A stretch of DNA of 64,000 nucleotides from the NCBI GenBank assembly GCA_964580995.1, contig CAZOMV010000013.1, positions 4,352 to 68,351 on the forward strand, in the 5' to 3' direction. Under the pieces are notes generated by a model. The model searched no databases. It was not told the origin of the DNA and worked only from the letters and a program-made list of their open reading frames with translations. Positions 47,265 to 57,486 of the stretch are shown here, piece after piece. Both the position numbers and the translations under genes were made by a program. The stretch comes from JAKJEP01 sp964580995 (GTDB lineage: Bacteria; Planctomycetota; Phycisphaerae; Sedimentisphaerales; SM23-30). Numbering within the stretch: position 1 is the first letter of the stretch; the number at the start of each line of letters is the position of its first letter.

Positions 47265-47984
47265 ATGCCTAAAAATGTAAAGAACCTTATAAAAGCCGTG
47301 TGTCGGGTTTTTGGTCTTGATATCAGAAGAGTGAATCCTGTCGATGATAATTATGCTTGGTTGACGAAGCACAATATTGCGTGCGTTCTAGATATAGGAG
47401 CAAATGTTGGTCAATTTGCACAGATGATTCATAAGGTTTTACCTGCAGCGGCTATATTATCATTCGAACCGATTGAAAAATGTTATCTAAGTTTGATGAC
47501 TAATATGAGGAAAGTACCAACATTTCGAGCATTTAATTACGCACTTGGTGAAACAGATTCTGAGATGGAGATGCATGTGAATGATTACACGGCAAGCTCT
47601 TCTTTATTGCCAATGGCAGATCTTCATGTACATGCGTATCCCTATACAGCCAAAACGCACTTGGAGAGAATTAGAATCAGGCGCCTTGACACAATTGCTG
47701 GAGATTTGAATCTTGATGGCAATCTACTTATAAAAATTGACGTGCAAGGTTATGAGGACAAGGTAATCAGAGGGGGCCATACTGTGATTTTGCAAAGTAA
47801 GGTGCTTATTGTAGAGACAACATTTGAAAGATTATATGATGACCAACCGCTTTTCAAAAATATCTTTGAACTTTTGTCAAATATGGGATTTAGGTATATG
47901 GGTAACCTATCCCAAATGAGAAGTCCGCTTGATGGTGGTATTCTCCAAGCCGATGCGATATTCATAAGACAAGAAAATCAATAA
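47265..47984 (+). CDS. FkbM-family SAM-dependent methyltransferase
   Basis: 239 residues. SAM-binding motif CVLDIGANVGQFAQMIHKVL (about 40-60) is followed by ILSFEPIEKCYLSL and, later, LLIKIDVQGYEDKVIRGG, the FkbM signature. These enzymes O-methylate sugars or natural products and are common in surface glycan loci. It starts about 90 bp after the flippase gene. Confidence 0.88.
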   Translation: MPKNVKNLIKAVCRVFGLDIRRVNPVDDNYAWLTKHNIACVLDIGANVGQFAQMIHKVLPAAAILSFEPIEKCYLSLMTNMRKVPTFRAFNYALGETDSEMEMHVNDYTASSSLLPMADLHVHAYPYTAKTHLERIRIRRLDTIAGDLNLDGNLLIKIDVQGYEDKVIRGGHTVILQSKVLIVETTFERLYDDQPLFKNIFELLSNMGFRYMGNLSQMRSPLDGGILQADAIFIRQENQ

Positions 47985-48045
47985 TGTTACTTGTAATCAG
48001 TACGTTGAAAACGTGGCAGGTCCACCCATAGGTGATCAAGACGAA

Positions 48046-49242
48046 ATGCCAAGAATATTGATGATCACATATAGGTTCCCTCCCGCTAGATCGAACGAAG
48101 TGAGAAGGGTTCAAAAGATAGCCAAGGTGCTCACACAAAATGGAGTTAAGGTTGAGGTTATAACCACTTCGAATCCAGGGTGCCCTATGGATGATTATTG
48201 GCGCTATGAAGATATTGATTGTGAACTTCTGAACATAACAAGATTCGCAAGTGATAATTATAAGCCGAAAAATAAAATATTTAAAATCATATCTTCGATA
48301 TTTAGGCTTGATTGGCATTTTCTCTATCTGTTTAGAGTCTTATCTTATTTGATAAGTAAGAGAAGAATGCTCGGTGAGTATGAGTATATATATTGTACAA
48401 TGAGACCTTATTCGTTACTTTTATTGCCAATAATAATCAAACTATTATCAAAAAAAAACAAAGTACTTATTGATTTTCGATTTTTATTCTATATGGAAGC
48501 ATATTACTACAAGGGTTTAGGAATGACCAACTATTTGTACTGGTTTTTTGATCGATGGTTGCTGAGTAAGAGTTTGAAAGCTTCAGACTATAGGATCGCA
48601 TTGACCAGTGGGCTTGCAGAGAAGATAGGGAAAACCTTTGATCTCGATTTTACGGTTATTGAGCAGGGGTACGATTCAGACGAAAGGGATCTTGCTTGTG
48701 ATCATAAAGAAAAGGTCCATTATTATTTGGATAACATGATCAATATTGTGTATACAGGTTCTGTTACTCCAACCCAAGCAGATCCCAAAGAGATGGCGGA
48801 TATTGTATCAGTAATATTATCACATAACAGAAGAGTTGTTTTTCACTTTTTTGGACTAGTAGGCAGTTTACAGAAAAGGTTATTTGAATGTGATAGGGTT
48901 TATTTTTATGATTATCTTAACTATAAGCAATTTGTAGATGTGGTGAGAAGGGCTGATATTGTATTCATATATTATTCAAATAACTCGTTAAATGATCATA
49001 GAATAGGTACTAAGACATATGATTACATGAATTTTTCAAAACCTATCCTGTGCTATTGTTCTCAAAATCAGTTGACATTTGAGACATTAAAAAACTACAA
49101 CCGTAAGCATGTGATAACAAACAATTATCATGAGAATTCATTAAATATTGATTTCGACAAACTTATGGAAAATGGAGCTAGCCTATCGAATGATCATGAT
49201 GTTCATGAATTATATAAGGCGTTTTTGGAATTAGAAAAATAG
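48046..49242 (+). CDS. Glycosyltransferase, GT4-like fold
   Basis: 398 residues from the ATG at 48046; a GTG at 48013 would add 11. The N-terminus ILMITYRFPPARSNEVRRVQKIAKVL is typical of GT-B enzymes that act on capsular sugars. The C-terminal half holds INIVYTGSVTPTQADPKE and IGTKTYDYMNFSKPILCY, the donor-binding region. Substrate is not predictable. The next gene begins 4 bp after its stop. Confidence 0.82.
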   Translation: MPRILMITYRFPPARSNEVRRVQKIAKVLTQNGVKVEVITTSNPGCPMDDYWRYEDIDCELLNITRFASDNYKPKNKIFKIISSIFRLDWHFLYLFRVLSYLISKRRMLGEYEYIYCTMRPYSLLLLPIIIKLLSKKNKVLIDFRFLFYMEAYYYKGLGMTNYLYWFFDRWLLSKSLKASDYRIALTSGLAEKIGKTFDLDFTVIEQGYDSDERDLACDHKEKVHYYLDNMINIVYTGSVTPTQADPKEMADIVSVILSHNRRVVFHFFGLVGSLQKRLFECDRVYFYDYLNYKQFVDVVRRADIVFIYYSNNSLNDHRIGTKTYDYMNFSKPILCYCSQNQLTFETLKNYNRKHVITNNYHENSLNIDFDKLMENGASLSNDHDVHELYKAFLELEK

Positions 49243-49246
49243 AACC

Positions 49247-50083
49247 ATGAATAGTCCAAAAGTGTCTATTGTTACTCCGTCATTCAATCAGGCTATGTTT
49301 CTTGAGCAGACAATTCGGTCTGTTCTAAGTCAGAATTATCCAAACTTAGAGTATATTATTATGGATGGTGGGAGCGAAGACGGATCAGTCGAAATCATAA
49401 AAAAATATCGCAAGTATCTAACCTTTTGGACAAGTAAAAAAGACGCTGGCCAAGCCGATGCAATATTCAAGGGGTTTGCTATGTGTAGCGGGGATATCGT
49501 AGGATGGCTTAATTCGGATGACATTTTACTGCCAAATGCCCTCAATGTATTAGCCGCCGCTTATACTCTAAGGAACCAGCCAGGCATAATATCCGGCAGA
49601 TGTATTTTACTGAATAATTCTGGTGAAGCCTTTTCAGTTCATGTGCCGTTGGAGCGGGCTGTAATGAAAATGCTTATGATGGGGCATGGGTTAGCGCAGA
49701 TGTCAACTTTTTGGAAAAAGAGTTTATATGACTCTGTAGGGGGTTTAGACATATCAATGAAATACTCTTTTGATTATGATTTATTTGTGAGAATTCGAAA
49801 ATCCTGCTCTCTGGAAATAATTGACCAATATCTTTCTGTATATCGCGTGCATGCTACGTCTAAGACTTCTACCATGTATAATGTAAGTGTACAAGAAGAT
49901 CAAATGATTAGAAAGAAGTACTTACATATTATGTATCGGTTGGGCTTGCCTTTTTATCCTATGTTTTCGCGGTTTGATCCTTTGAGACGTTTTATTAATA
50001 AATATACTTGGAATAAAGACAGAAATTGCATTATTAAGATGGTACGTGAAATGAGAATTCAAAATGCGCAATTGGTCATCTAG
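49247..50083 (+). CDS. Family 2 glycosyltransferase
   Basis: 278 residues with the GT-A start VSIVTPSFNQAMFLEQTIRS, the nucleotide-binding YIIMDGGSEDGS, and the metal-site motif GWLNSDDILLP (about 83-93). It resembles WcaA-type enzymes. It would add one sugar to the lipid-linked repeat at the cytoplasmic face. It is tightly linked to the preceding glycosyltransferase. Confidence 0.88.
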   Translation: MNSPKVSIVTPSFNQAMFLEQTIRSVLSQNYPNLEYIIMDGGSEDGSVEIIKKYRKYLTFWTSKKDAGQADAIFKGFAMCSGDIVGWLNSDDILLPNALNVLAAAYTLRNQPGIISGRCILLNNSGEAFSVHVPLERAVMKMLMMGHGLAQMSTFWKKSLYDSVGGLDISMKYSFDYDLFVRIRKSCSLEIIDQYLSVYRVHATSKTSTMYNVSVQEDQMIRKKYLHIMYRLGLPFYPMFSRFDPLRRFINKYTWNKDRNCIIKMVREMRIQNAQLVI

Positions 50084-50167
50084 AATCCGGACCCTGCAAT
50101 GCGCACTAAAATATAAAATGCTGTAGTACTAAGGCATGTTCATGTGGCTCTTGAGACAGGAATCTAA

Positions 50168-50986
50168 ATGAAATCTGACGTAAATAATTTTTTCATAGAA
50201 AAAGAAAAAATATATTCGGATGAGATATATGCCAAGAAGAAAGCATATAAACTGGATTGTACAAAATATGAAAATAGTGTATCAGTTCCATTAAGACAGG
50301 GAGGCACAAATCTTCGTTATCGTCCGAACAAAGCCCTTTTTGAGTTCTTGCTTCAAACTGAGTCGCATAGGATCTTGGATTGTGCTTGTGGAACTGGCCA
50401 ACTATCTTTGTGGTTAGCTCAACACGGCAAGCGTGTATGGGCATTTGATATTTCTCAAAATGCAATTACTTTGGCGAGAGAATCAGCAGAACGATCAGGT
50501 GTGTCAAATTTGATTAGTTTTGATGCGATGGATGCAAGAAACCTTTCATATGAGGATAATTACTTCGATATTGTGACAGGTAAAGATTGCATACATCACC
50601 TTATTAAATACCCGGACGCAATCAAAGAATTGGCCAGGGTTTTAAAGCCTACAGGGAAAGCTGTCTTTGTGGAACCATTGGCATTAAATCCGGTTATAAA
50701 TATTCTTCGTTTTATTGATATCCATTTTCACAAACGAGTGGGTGAACACATGTTGACCCGTCATGATCTGGCTTTTTTAAAAGATTTATTTGGCAGCATC
50801 CGCTTGGATCATTTTCATGTTGTTAGTATTTTCAACAAACTAGTTGCGCGAAAAGAAACGCAAGTTACCGGAATTAGAAGAAAACTATGTTCAATATTGG
50901 ATGATATAGATGTTAGATTACTTGATATTATACCTAGTTTAAGTAAGTATTCTAGTGTTTGTTATATTGAGCTAACAAAAACATAA
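50168..50986 (+). CDS. Class I SAM-dependent methyltransferase
   Basis: 272 residues. Motif I is ILDCACGTGQLSLWLAQHG (about 64-82), followed by VWAFDISQNAITLA and the motif near YFDIVTGKDCIHHL and LARVLKPTGKAVFVEP, the UbiE/Methyltransf_11 pattern. The target in this locus is probably a sugar or lipid-linked glycan, by context only. Confidence 0.85.
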   Translation: MKSDVNNFFIEKEKIYSDEIYAKKKAYKLDCTKYENSVSVPLRQGGTNLRYRPNKALFEFLLQTESHRILDCACGTGQLSLWLAQHGKRVWAFDISQNAITLARESAERSGVSNLISFDAMDARNLSYEDNYFDIVTGKDCIHHLIKYPDAIKELARVLKPTGKAVFVEPLALNPVINILRFIDIHFHKRVGEHMLTRHDLAFLKDLFGSIRLDHFHVVSIFNKLVARKETQVTGIRRKLCSILDDIDVRLLDIIPSLSKYSSVCYIELTKT

Positions 50987-51015
50987 AGTATTTTCTTATA
51001 TTAAGATAATATTTA

Positions 51016-52236
51016 ATGAATGAATATACGAGAACAATCATTAACCGATTATTAAAATGGGAAACATTTTGGTTTTTGTCGATTATATGCTCTGCGATGA
51101 TTGACCAACTTACTACTTTCACCAAGGAAAATAGTTTTGTAAGCGCGGGGCTATTGTATCGTGCATTCATTGGTATGATATATGTATTTTTCATCATTAG
51201 GCATATTAAGGCTACAATACCTGATAAACAATACCAGGTTTTCACTATGGTAACTATCTTTATGGGCTTAATTGTTTTTTTATCCGCTTTAAGAAGCCAA
51301 TCTATTATTGATGGGTTGCTATATTTTGCAAAAATAGCATGGTGGCTGATTATGCTAAATGCAACGATTCTATTTATAAGAATAAATACCGCAAGGATAA
51401 ATTTGTTGGTAAATGCTTTGTTTTTTTCTGCTATTATAATATTAATATCCTTAGCAACATCATATTTCATAATAGGTAACTATCGTAGTAGTCCAAGTGA
51501 TTACCAGCAAGTTGAGGCGGTTTATGGCTTATTTTATTCAGGAAAAGGAGTGGCTGAGAGTCTTACTATTCTTCTACCATTTATATGGATTAAAACGACA
51601 GGACTAATAAAATATATTCTTTCGTTTTTTTTAATCTTAGTGGTCATTCTGACTTTTAGTAGAACAGCTCTACTGTCCGGGATATGCGCTCTTGCTCTCC
51701 TTTCACTTTTTACTGGTTATCGATCATCATTTAAAATAAAGGTATTATATTTTTTAAAAATTAGTTCTTTATTTGTAATATTCATATATTTTATAATTCT
51801 TATTGTCGGTCAAGACAGAATATTACAGCGTTGGCAAAGAGATCAACTTGAAAGCGGTTCCGGAAGAAACATTTTCTGGTCTATTGCACTTAAATCATGG
51901 ATAGATGCTGATATTATAAATCAAATTTTTGGGTATGGAATGAATGGTTCTATGGATATTATTGAAAAAAACTATGGCCCCCGAATATGGTGCCATAATG
52001 ATTGTCTTGAATTATTAATAAATTCTGGATTGACAGGACTGTTTATATATATAATTTTTATTATTATACTTATGAAATTCCTTTTCTCATCGCATAACAA
52101 AGGGGCAAGTTATTCATTAATTGTATCTTATCTAATATGCTCATTTTTAAGCGGGACTATTTACCAATTGGATTTTATGACATATTTTTGTACCGGTTTT
52201 TCATGCCTAGCCGTTAAATCTAAACAGTATTTATAA
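51016..52236 (+). CDS. O-antigen polymerase-like membrane protein (Wzy)
   Basis: 406 residues with about 10-12 hydrophobic helices. A Wzy_C-like middle part contains LILVVILTFSRTALLSGICALA, and the large loop QRWQRDQLESGSGRNIFWSI with FGYGMNG and WCHNDCLELL fits O-antigen ligase/polymerase proteins. It is the likely repeat-unit polymerase of the cassette. The protein at 31692 would then serve as ligase or as a second polymerase. Confidence 0.78.
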   Translation: MNEYTRTIINRLLKWETFWFLSIICSAMIDQLTTFTKENSFVSAGLLYRAFIGMIYVFFIIRHIKATIPDKQYQVFTMVTIFMGLIVFLSALRSQSIIDGLLYFAKIAWWLIMLNATILFIRINTARINLLVNALFFSAIIILISLATSYFIIGNYRSSPSDYQQVEAVYGLFYSGKGVAESLTILLPFIWIKTTGLIKYILSFFLILVVILTFSRTALLSGICALALLSLFTGYRSSFKIKVLYFLKISSLFVIFIYFIILIVGQDRILQRWQRDQLESGSGRNIFWSIALKSWIDADIINQIFGYGMNGSMDIIEKNYGPRIWCHNDCLELLINSGLTGLFIYIIFIIILMKFLFSSHNKGASYSLIVSYLICSFLSGTIYQLDFMTYFCTGFSCLAVKSKQYL

Positions 52237-52241
52237 TTCAT

Positions 52242-53414
52242 ATGTTTTTGATTATAGAATGTTGTAACTACGTTGATTTCCCTGCAGGAGGTCAATTGAC
52301 GCTCGTCAGACAGTTAATGAAGGCTTGCAGAAATAATATAGCTCTTGTTGGTATCACGACAGATAACACTTGTATTGGTAAATGGGGGAAAAAGGAGATC
52401 GATGGATTTAAGTATGATTATTTTTCCTTTGCTCATAAGGAAATTATTAATAACAAACCTCTAGTACCAGCTAGATTTACTGGGTATATTGCGGTAAAAA
52501 GATTTAAACACCAAATTTTGTCTAAAAGTATCACAAATGCTTTTATCCAAGCCCCAGAAATATTAATGGCTGTATACGATTGGGGCTGGAATAGTACATG
52601 TTTTCGTTTCCCTGGGATAGAAAATCCATTAACCATATCGAGATATCCATGGGCAAAGTTCCTGGCCGGGGCATTTGATCAATGGTTTTTACCGAAAGTA
52701 GCAAGGGCAGATGTAGTTTTGGCGGCAGCGGATCAGAGAGCCATAACTGAATTAGGAAAAAGAAATAGTGGGTGTCTGTTACAAAAGAAGATCCTGCAGT
52801 TTCCTACAAGGGTCGATACTGACACCTATTATCCGGGTGATAAGAAAGCACATCGAAAAAAGTTGGATATACCACAGGATAGAATAATCATAGTTACAAC
52901 TGGACGATTGCATTGGGCCAAAGGATGGAAACTGCTGCTAGACTCATTTAGGCAATATATGCAGAGTAACGCTAATTCCGTGTTATATTTTGTGGGTGAT
53001 GGAGAAGATCGCCCAAAAATAGAAAAAGCAATTAAAACAATGAATTTAAGTAAGAAGGTATTTTTGGTTGGTCGAATACCCCAAGACTTAGTAGCGGATT
53101 ATCTCCGGGCGTCAGATTTATTTATGTTAGCTTCAGAAAAAGAAGGATGGTGTACTTCCTTAGTGGAGGCTTTGGCAACAGGTATGCCAATTGTTTCAAC
53201 GAATGTCAGTAGCGCGGATACAATTATAAAAGATGGTATTAATGGGTATATTGTTAGATCACGGGATCCAGAAGAAGTTTCAATCGCTATGATCAAAGCT
53301 TTACAACTAAACAGTAGTTGTATTAAACAATATTCCGCAATTGAAACAGAAAAATATGCCGTTAAAAATCTTGCTGCAGATTTAATGAAAGTTTGGCCTG
53401 CAATCATTCTATGA
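52242..53414 (+). CDS. GT4-family glycosyltransferase
   Basis: 390 residues. The C-terminal Rossmann domain has [40 protein letters not shown] and the E-x7-E donor site [20 protein letters not shown], characteristic of GT4. The N-terminal domain begins [20 protein letters not shown]. Its stop overlaps the start of the next gene (ATGA). Confidence 0.88.
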   Translation: MFLIIECCNYVDFPAGGQLTLVRQLMKACRNNIALVGITTDNTCIGKWGKKEIDGFKYDYFSFAHKEIINNKPLVPARFTGYIAVKRFKHQILSKSITNAFIQAPEILMAVYDWGWNSTCFRFPGIENPLTISRYPWAKFLAGAFDQWFLPKVARADVVLAAADQRAITELGKRNSGCLLQKKILQFPTRVDTDTYYPGDKKAHRKKLDIPQDRIIIVTTGRLHWAKGWKLLLDSFRQYMQSNANSVLYFVGDGEDRPKIEKAIKTMNLSKKVFLVGRIPQDLVADYLRASDLFMLASEKEGWCTSLVEALATGMPIVSTNVSSADTIIKDGINGYIVRSRDPEEVSIAMIKALQLNSSCIKQYSAIETEKYAVKNLAADLMKVWPAIIL

Positions 53415-54019
53415 TGAATAAATACGATACAAATATTAGGCCGGGGCGTGGTAAGTTCATGTGTGTAATAAGGGAATTGGCAAATAGTATTCGCACCTTC
53501 ATAATAGTAAAATTCAAATATCAATGGATTAAATGTAATGGAATGGTTCGTATCCCCTGGTCCGTGCAGATGTGGTCACCTCATAGGCATATTGTGTTAG
53601 GCGATCGGGTGCAATTTGGAACGGATTGCATTGTGTATTGTGATGCGGAATTTGGTAATGATATTCTCGTTGCTATGAATGTATCCATTGTTGGGCGGGA
53701 TGACCATCGATATGATATTGTAGGAAAAACCATCTGGGATTCGCCACGTGGGGATAATGGTAGGGTGGTAGTCGAGGATGATGTCTGGATTGGCCATGCC
53801 GCGATTGTTCTTTCCGGTGTTACGATTGGCAGAGGATCCATTGTAGCCGCCGGGGCTGTCGTTAGTCAGGATGTGCCGCGGTATTCTATTGTGGGCGGCG
53901 TGCCTGCTAAAGTTATTGCCAAGCGATTCAATAATGATCAAATTAAAAAACATGAAGCATTGATTGGATATGATACGAAAACAATTCTTGACGACGAAGA
54001 GAATAAAAGCCCTGCATAA
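53411..54019 (+). CDS. Hexapeptide-repeat acetyltransferase (WbbJ/maltose-acetyltransferase type)
   Basis: 202 residues from the ATG overlapping the previous stop; a TTG at 53393 would overlap more. Left-handed beta-helix repeats run from about residue 55 ([16 protein letters not shown]) through [39 protein letters not shown] and [15 protein letters not shown], the last being the family ending. It likely acetylates a sugar of the repeat unit. It is the last gene of the AT-rich cassette. Confidence 0.85.
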   Translation: MMNKYDTNIRPGRGKFMCVIRELANSIRTFIIVKFKYQWIKCNGMVRIPWSVQMWSPHRHIVLGDRVQFGTDCIVYCDAEFGNDILVAMNVSIVGRDDHRYDIVGKTIWDSPRGDNGRVVVEDDVWIGHAAIVLSGVTIGRGSIVAAGAVVSQDVPRYSIVGGVPAKVIAKRFNNDQIKKHEALIGYDTKTILDDEENKSPA

Positions 54020-54117
54020 TTATTTATCAGAAAAATACTACGAACGTCGATGGCGATGTACAAGAAAGCAATGAAATTGGGACCAGGCGGATCGAAACGA
54101 TAAGAGAGGAAAGGACT

Positions 54118-55053
54118 TTGATTACTATGGTGGAAGTATTGCAGCAAAATAAACGTGATATCCTGCAGGTTAAGTTTGATCTGGTGGCCTATAATGCGGC
54201 GCTGGAAACGATTGACCAATGGAAGCAGACAGGTCAGCGGCAATATGTAACAATTACTAATCCGCACAGTGTTTTGTTGTGTCATCGAGATCGGCAGATG
54301 GGGCAGGCGACCCGGCAGGCCGGGATGATACTGCCGGACGGGACGGGGATTATTCTGGCGGCCCGGCTGCTGGGTTATTCACATAACGGGCGGGCGACCG
54401 GACCGATGCTGATGCTGAAACTTTGTGACTGGGGTCGGCAGAAAGGGTATCGACATTTCTTCTATGGCGGATCCGAAGGTGTAGCGGGAAAACTGGCGGA
54501 GAAGTTGGGTCGCGATTACCCCGGCCTGCAGGTGGCGGGGATCTATTGCCCGCCGTTCCGTCAACTATCGGAAACGGAAAATCAGGCGATTATCGATGAG
54601 ATCAATACCACCAGGCCGGATATTGTCTGGGTTGGCCTGGGAGCACCCAAGCAAGAAAAATGGATGGCGGAGCATGTCGGGAAAATCACCGCTTCGGCCA
54701 TGATCGGGGTGGGGGCAGCTTTTGACTTTCATTCCGGGAATGTCAAGTGGGCACCGGCCTGGATTCGCAAAATCGGCATGGAATGGGCCTATCGACTGGT
54801 ATTGGAACCGAAACGAATGTGGCGGCGAAACCTTGACAGCCCGATCTTCCTGACCAAAGTCATCGGCCAGCGAGTCAAGAGAGTATTCCATAGCAAACCG
54901 ACAGAGCCGCAAAATCAGCCTCTCTCTGAGTCGGTAGCCCCACAGCCTCTACCCCTTGCCGCGCGAAAAATTACCTCTGCGGCGGAACTTCAGCAGCTGG
55001 CACTTTCTGAGCATCAAGACAAAATAAAAGAAAATGCAGAATGGAGAATTTAG
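54118..55053 (+). CDS. WecG/TagA/CpsF-family glycosyltransferase (GT26)
   Basis: 311 residues; the start is TTG 54118 (GAGAGG 8 bp before) or ATG 54127. Family motifs are YVTITNPHSVLL, LPDGTGIILAARLLG, FFYGGSEGVAGKLAEKLG and WVGLGAPKQEKWM. GT26 enzymes typically add ManNAc or a ManNAc uronate to the first lipid-linked sugar, so it may make the second step after the WecA-like enzyme. Base composition is GC-rich again, unlike the cassette before it. The last dozen codons (DKIKENAEWRI) run into the short-repeat DNA. Confidence 0.88.
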   Translation: MITMVEVLQQNKRDILQVKFDLVAYNAALETIDQWKQTGQRQYVTITNPHSVLLCHRDRQMGQATRQAGMILPDGTGIILAARLLGYSHNGRATGPMLMLKLCDWGRQKGYRHFFYGGSEGVAGKLAEKLGRDYPGLQVAGIYCPPFRQLSETENQAIIDEINTTRPDIVWVGLGAPKQEKWMAEHVGKITASAMIGVGAAFDFHSGNVKWAPAWIRKIGMEWAYRLVLEPKRMWRRNLDSPIFLTKVIGQRVKRVFHSKPTEPQNQPLSESVAPQPLPLAARKITSAAELQQLALSEHQDKIKENAEWRI

Positions 55054-55200
55054 AATGCAGATTTCAGATGGCAGATTTTTAATTTCTGATTTCTGATGAC
55101 TATTTTCTTCCTGACTACTGATAACTGATAACCAATAACTAAATTTAAACTGATAACTTATTTCTACATTCTCAATTCCCTATTCTCAATTCTAAATTCG
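55036..55200. repeat. Degenerate short repeats between the GT26 gene and gmd
   Basis: The spacer consists of several families: GCAGAATGGAGAATTTAGAATGCAG, TTTCTGATTTCTGATG, ACTGATAACTGATAACCAATAA and TCTCAATTCCCTATTCTCAATTCTAAATTC. These are short tandemly repeated motifs like those around the four-helix gene and after gmd. Confidence 0.6.
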
Positions 55201-55208
55201 GAGTTCCT

Positions 55209-56321
55209 ATGCCCCCAAAAGCCCTCATTAGTGGAATCACCGGTCAGGACGGCAGCTATCTGGCGGAGCTGCTGCTGGCCAAAGGTTACGAAGTGCATGG
55301 CCTGATTCGCCGGAGCAGCTCGTTCAATACCCAGCGGATCGATCATCTGTACCAGGACCCGCATGTGACTGATGTCCGGCTGTTCCTGCATTACGCTGAC
55401 CTGACGGATGCAACCAATCTCTCGCGGCTGATCGCGGAGATACGGCCGGATGAGATTTATAATCTGGCGGCCCAGAGTCATGTGAAGGTATCGTTTGAGC
55501 TGCCGGACTATACCGGTAATGTGGACGGGCTGGGGACCCTGCGGCTGCTGGAGGCGGTACGGGCCTGCGGGCTGGAAAAGAGCTGCCGGATCTATCAGGC
55601 GTCCACCTCGGAACTGTATGGCAAGGTACAGGAGGTTCCGCAGAAGGAAACCACCCCGTTCTATCCGCGCAGCCCGTACGCCGCTGCCAAGATCTATGGG
55701 TTCTGGATTACGGTGAACTATCGCGAGAGTTACGGCATGTACGCCTGCAATGGCATCCTGTTCAACCACGAATCGCCCCGGCGTGGGGAAACCTTCGTCA
55801 CCCGCAAGACCACCCGCGGGGTGGCGCGGATCGCCACCGGTCAGCAGAAGCAGTTGTATATGGGCAATATCAACTCGCTGCGTGACTGGGGCCATGCACG
55901 AGACTATGTCCAGGCGATGTGGCTCATGCTCCAGCAGGATCAGCCGGAGGATTTTGTCATCGCCAGCGGCGAGCAGCATTCGGTGCGGGAGTTTATTGAG
56001 ATGGCCTTCCGGGAGGTTGGGATCGAGATCGAATGGCGGGGCCAGGGGATCGATGAGATTGGTGTGGCCAAAGGGCAGGTCTGTTCCGGCCGCGACCCGA
56101 ACGATAAGGTGGTGGTCATGATCGATCCCCGCTACTTCCGTCCGGCAGAGGTGGATACTCTGCTGGGTGACCCGACCAAGGCCAAGACCAGGTTGGGCTG
56201 GCAACCGGAAGTGACCTTCCCAGAGCTGGTCAAGGAGATGGTCGCCGCCGATCTGGCCAGCGCCCGCCATGAACTGCTATCCAAACATCTTGGCTATCAA
56301 ATGCCGGAGCACAATGAATGA
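55209..56321 (+). CDS. gmd: GDP-mannose 4,6-dehydratase
   Basis: 370 residues, standard length. It has [17 protein letters not shown] dinucleotide binding ([17 protein letters not shown]), [18 protein letters not shown], the catalytic STSELYGK and PYAAAKIYG (Tyr/Lys), and [15 protein letters not shown]. It converts GDP-D-mannose to GDP-4-keto-6-deoxymannose, the precursor of GDP-L-fucose (with the fcl gene 165 bp downstream), GDP-rhamnose or perosamine. The cytoplasmic product supplies the exported glycan. Confidence 0.95.
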   Translation: MPPKALISGITGQDGSYLAELLLAKGYEVHGLIRRSSSFNTQRIDHLYQDPHVTDVRLFLHYADLTDATNLSRLIAEIRPDEIYNLAAQSHVKVSFELPDYTGNVDGLGTLRLLEAVRACGLEKSCRIYQASTSELYGKVQEVPQKETTPFYPRSPYAAAKIYGFWITVNYRESYGMYACNGILFNHESPRRGETFVTRKTTRGVARIATGQQKQLYMGNINSLRDWGHARDYVQAMWLMLQQDQPEDFVIASGEQHSVREFIEMAFREVGIEIEWRGQGIDEIGVAKGQVCSGRDPNDKVVVMIDPRYFRPAEVDTLLGDPTKAKTRLGWQPEVTFPELVKEMVAADLASARHELLSKHLGYQMPEHNE

Positions 56322-56324
56322 AAG

Positions 56325-56400
56325 TAGTTGTTAGTTATCAGTAATCAGTTATCAGTTGCTAGTTGTTTGTTATCAGTAATCAGTTGCTAGTTGTTAAAAC
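56325..56400. repeat. Short tandem repeats, GTTATCAGT family
   Basis: Between gmd and fcl the DNA repeats units such as AGTTATCAGTAATCAGTTATC and AGTTGCTAGTTGTTTG. They belong to the same style of low-complexity spacer seen at 34352, 34884, 36540 and 55036. Confidence 0.65.
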
Positions 56401-56486
56401 TATCCACTCCTGCTATAAACCTTAGCTAAATACGTAAACTTTAAACTGAAAAAATGCAAGATTACACAAAATAGATACTTGAAACT

Positions 56487-57458
56487 ATGAACAAAAATTC
56501 AAAAATATACGTTGCCGGCCATACCGGACTGGTCGGCTCGGCGATCACGCGTAAACTCCGGTCCCTGGGATATAGCAATATTTTGACCGCCGATTATCCC
56601 GGTCTAGACCTGATGCAGCAGCAGCAGACACTCGAGTTTTTCCAGAAAGAACAACCTGAGTTTGTGTTTCAGGCGGCCGCCAAGGTCGGCGGGATCGTTG
56701 CCAATAATACCTATCCGGCCCAGTTCTACTATGAAAATGTGATGATCCAGAATCATATCATCCACAGTTCCTATCTGACCGGGGTTCAGAGGCTGCTGTT
56801 TCTGGGATCCTCCTGCATCTATCCCAAGCTGGCCCCGCAGCCGATGAAGGAAGAGCACCTGTTAACCGGCCCGCTGGAGCCGACCAACCGGTCCTACGCG
56901 CTGGCCAAGATCGGTGGGATCGAACAATGCTGGTCATACAATCGTCAATACGGTACCCGCTTCATTGCGGCGATGCCGACCAACTTGTACGGGCCGGGTG
57001 ACAACTACGACCTGCAGAACTCTCATGTCCTGCCTGCCATGATTCGCAAGATGCACCAGGCCAAAGCAGGCCATAACGACAGTGTCACCCTCTGGGGAAC
57101 CGGCAGCCCGTTCCGGGAATTTTTGTTCAATGAAGATCTGGCCGATGCCTGTGTCTTTCTGCTGAATCTGGAGGCGGCATCGTATGACAGGATTATTACT
57201 GCTGCCGACCAGCCGCCCCTGGTCAATATTGGCTCTGGCTCGGATATGACCATCAAAGAACTGGCCGAAACAGTCGCCAAGGTGGTAGGGTTTGCCGGTG
57301 AGATTGTCTGGGATAGCAGTAAACCCGACGGTACACCGCGTAAACTGCTGGACAGTTCCCGGATCTTTGCCTTGGGCTGGCAGCCGAAAGTTTCGCTCAC
57401 CGAAGGGATTCGACGGGCCTACGATGATTTTTTGAGCCGCTATAGTGGCCAATCGTAA
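56487..57458 (+). CDS. fcl: GDP-L-fucose synthase
   Basis: 323 residues, the usual length. It shows the Rossmann start YVAGHTGLVGSAITRKLR, the active site SSCIYPKLAPQPMKEEHLL, and the Tyr/Lys pair in RSYALAKIGGIE. NLYGPGDNYD is also present. It epimerises and reduces the Gmd product to GDP-L-fucose. With gmd it indicates that the polysaccharide contains L-fucose or a derivative. Confidence 0.94.
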   Translation: MNKNSKIYVAGHTGLVGSAITRKLRSLGYSNILTADYPGLDLMQQQQTLEFFQKEQPEFVFQAAAKVGGIVANNTYPAQFYYENVMIQNHIIHSSYLTGVQRLLFLGSSCIYPKLAPQPMKEEHLLTGPLEPTNRSYALAKIGGIEQCWSYNRQYGTRFIAAMPTNLYGPGDNYDLQNSHVLPAMIRKMHQAKAGHNDSVTLWGTGSPFREFLFNEDLADACVFLLNLEAASYDRIITAADQPPLVNIGSGSDMTIKELAETVAKVVGFAGEIVWDSSKPDGTPRKLLDSSRIFALGWQPKVSLTEGIRRAYDDFLSRYSGQS

Positions 57459-57486
57459 AGAAAGAGAATCCGGTTACAAAGCAGCA

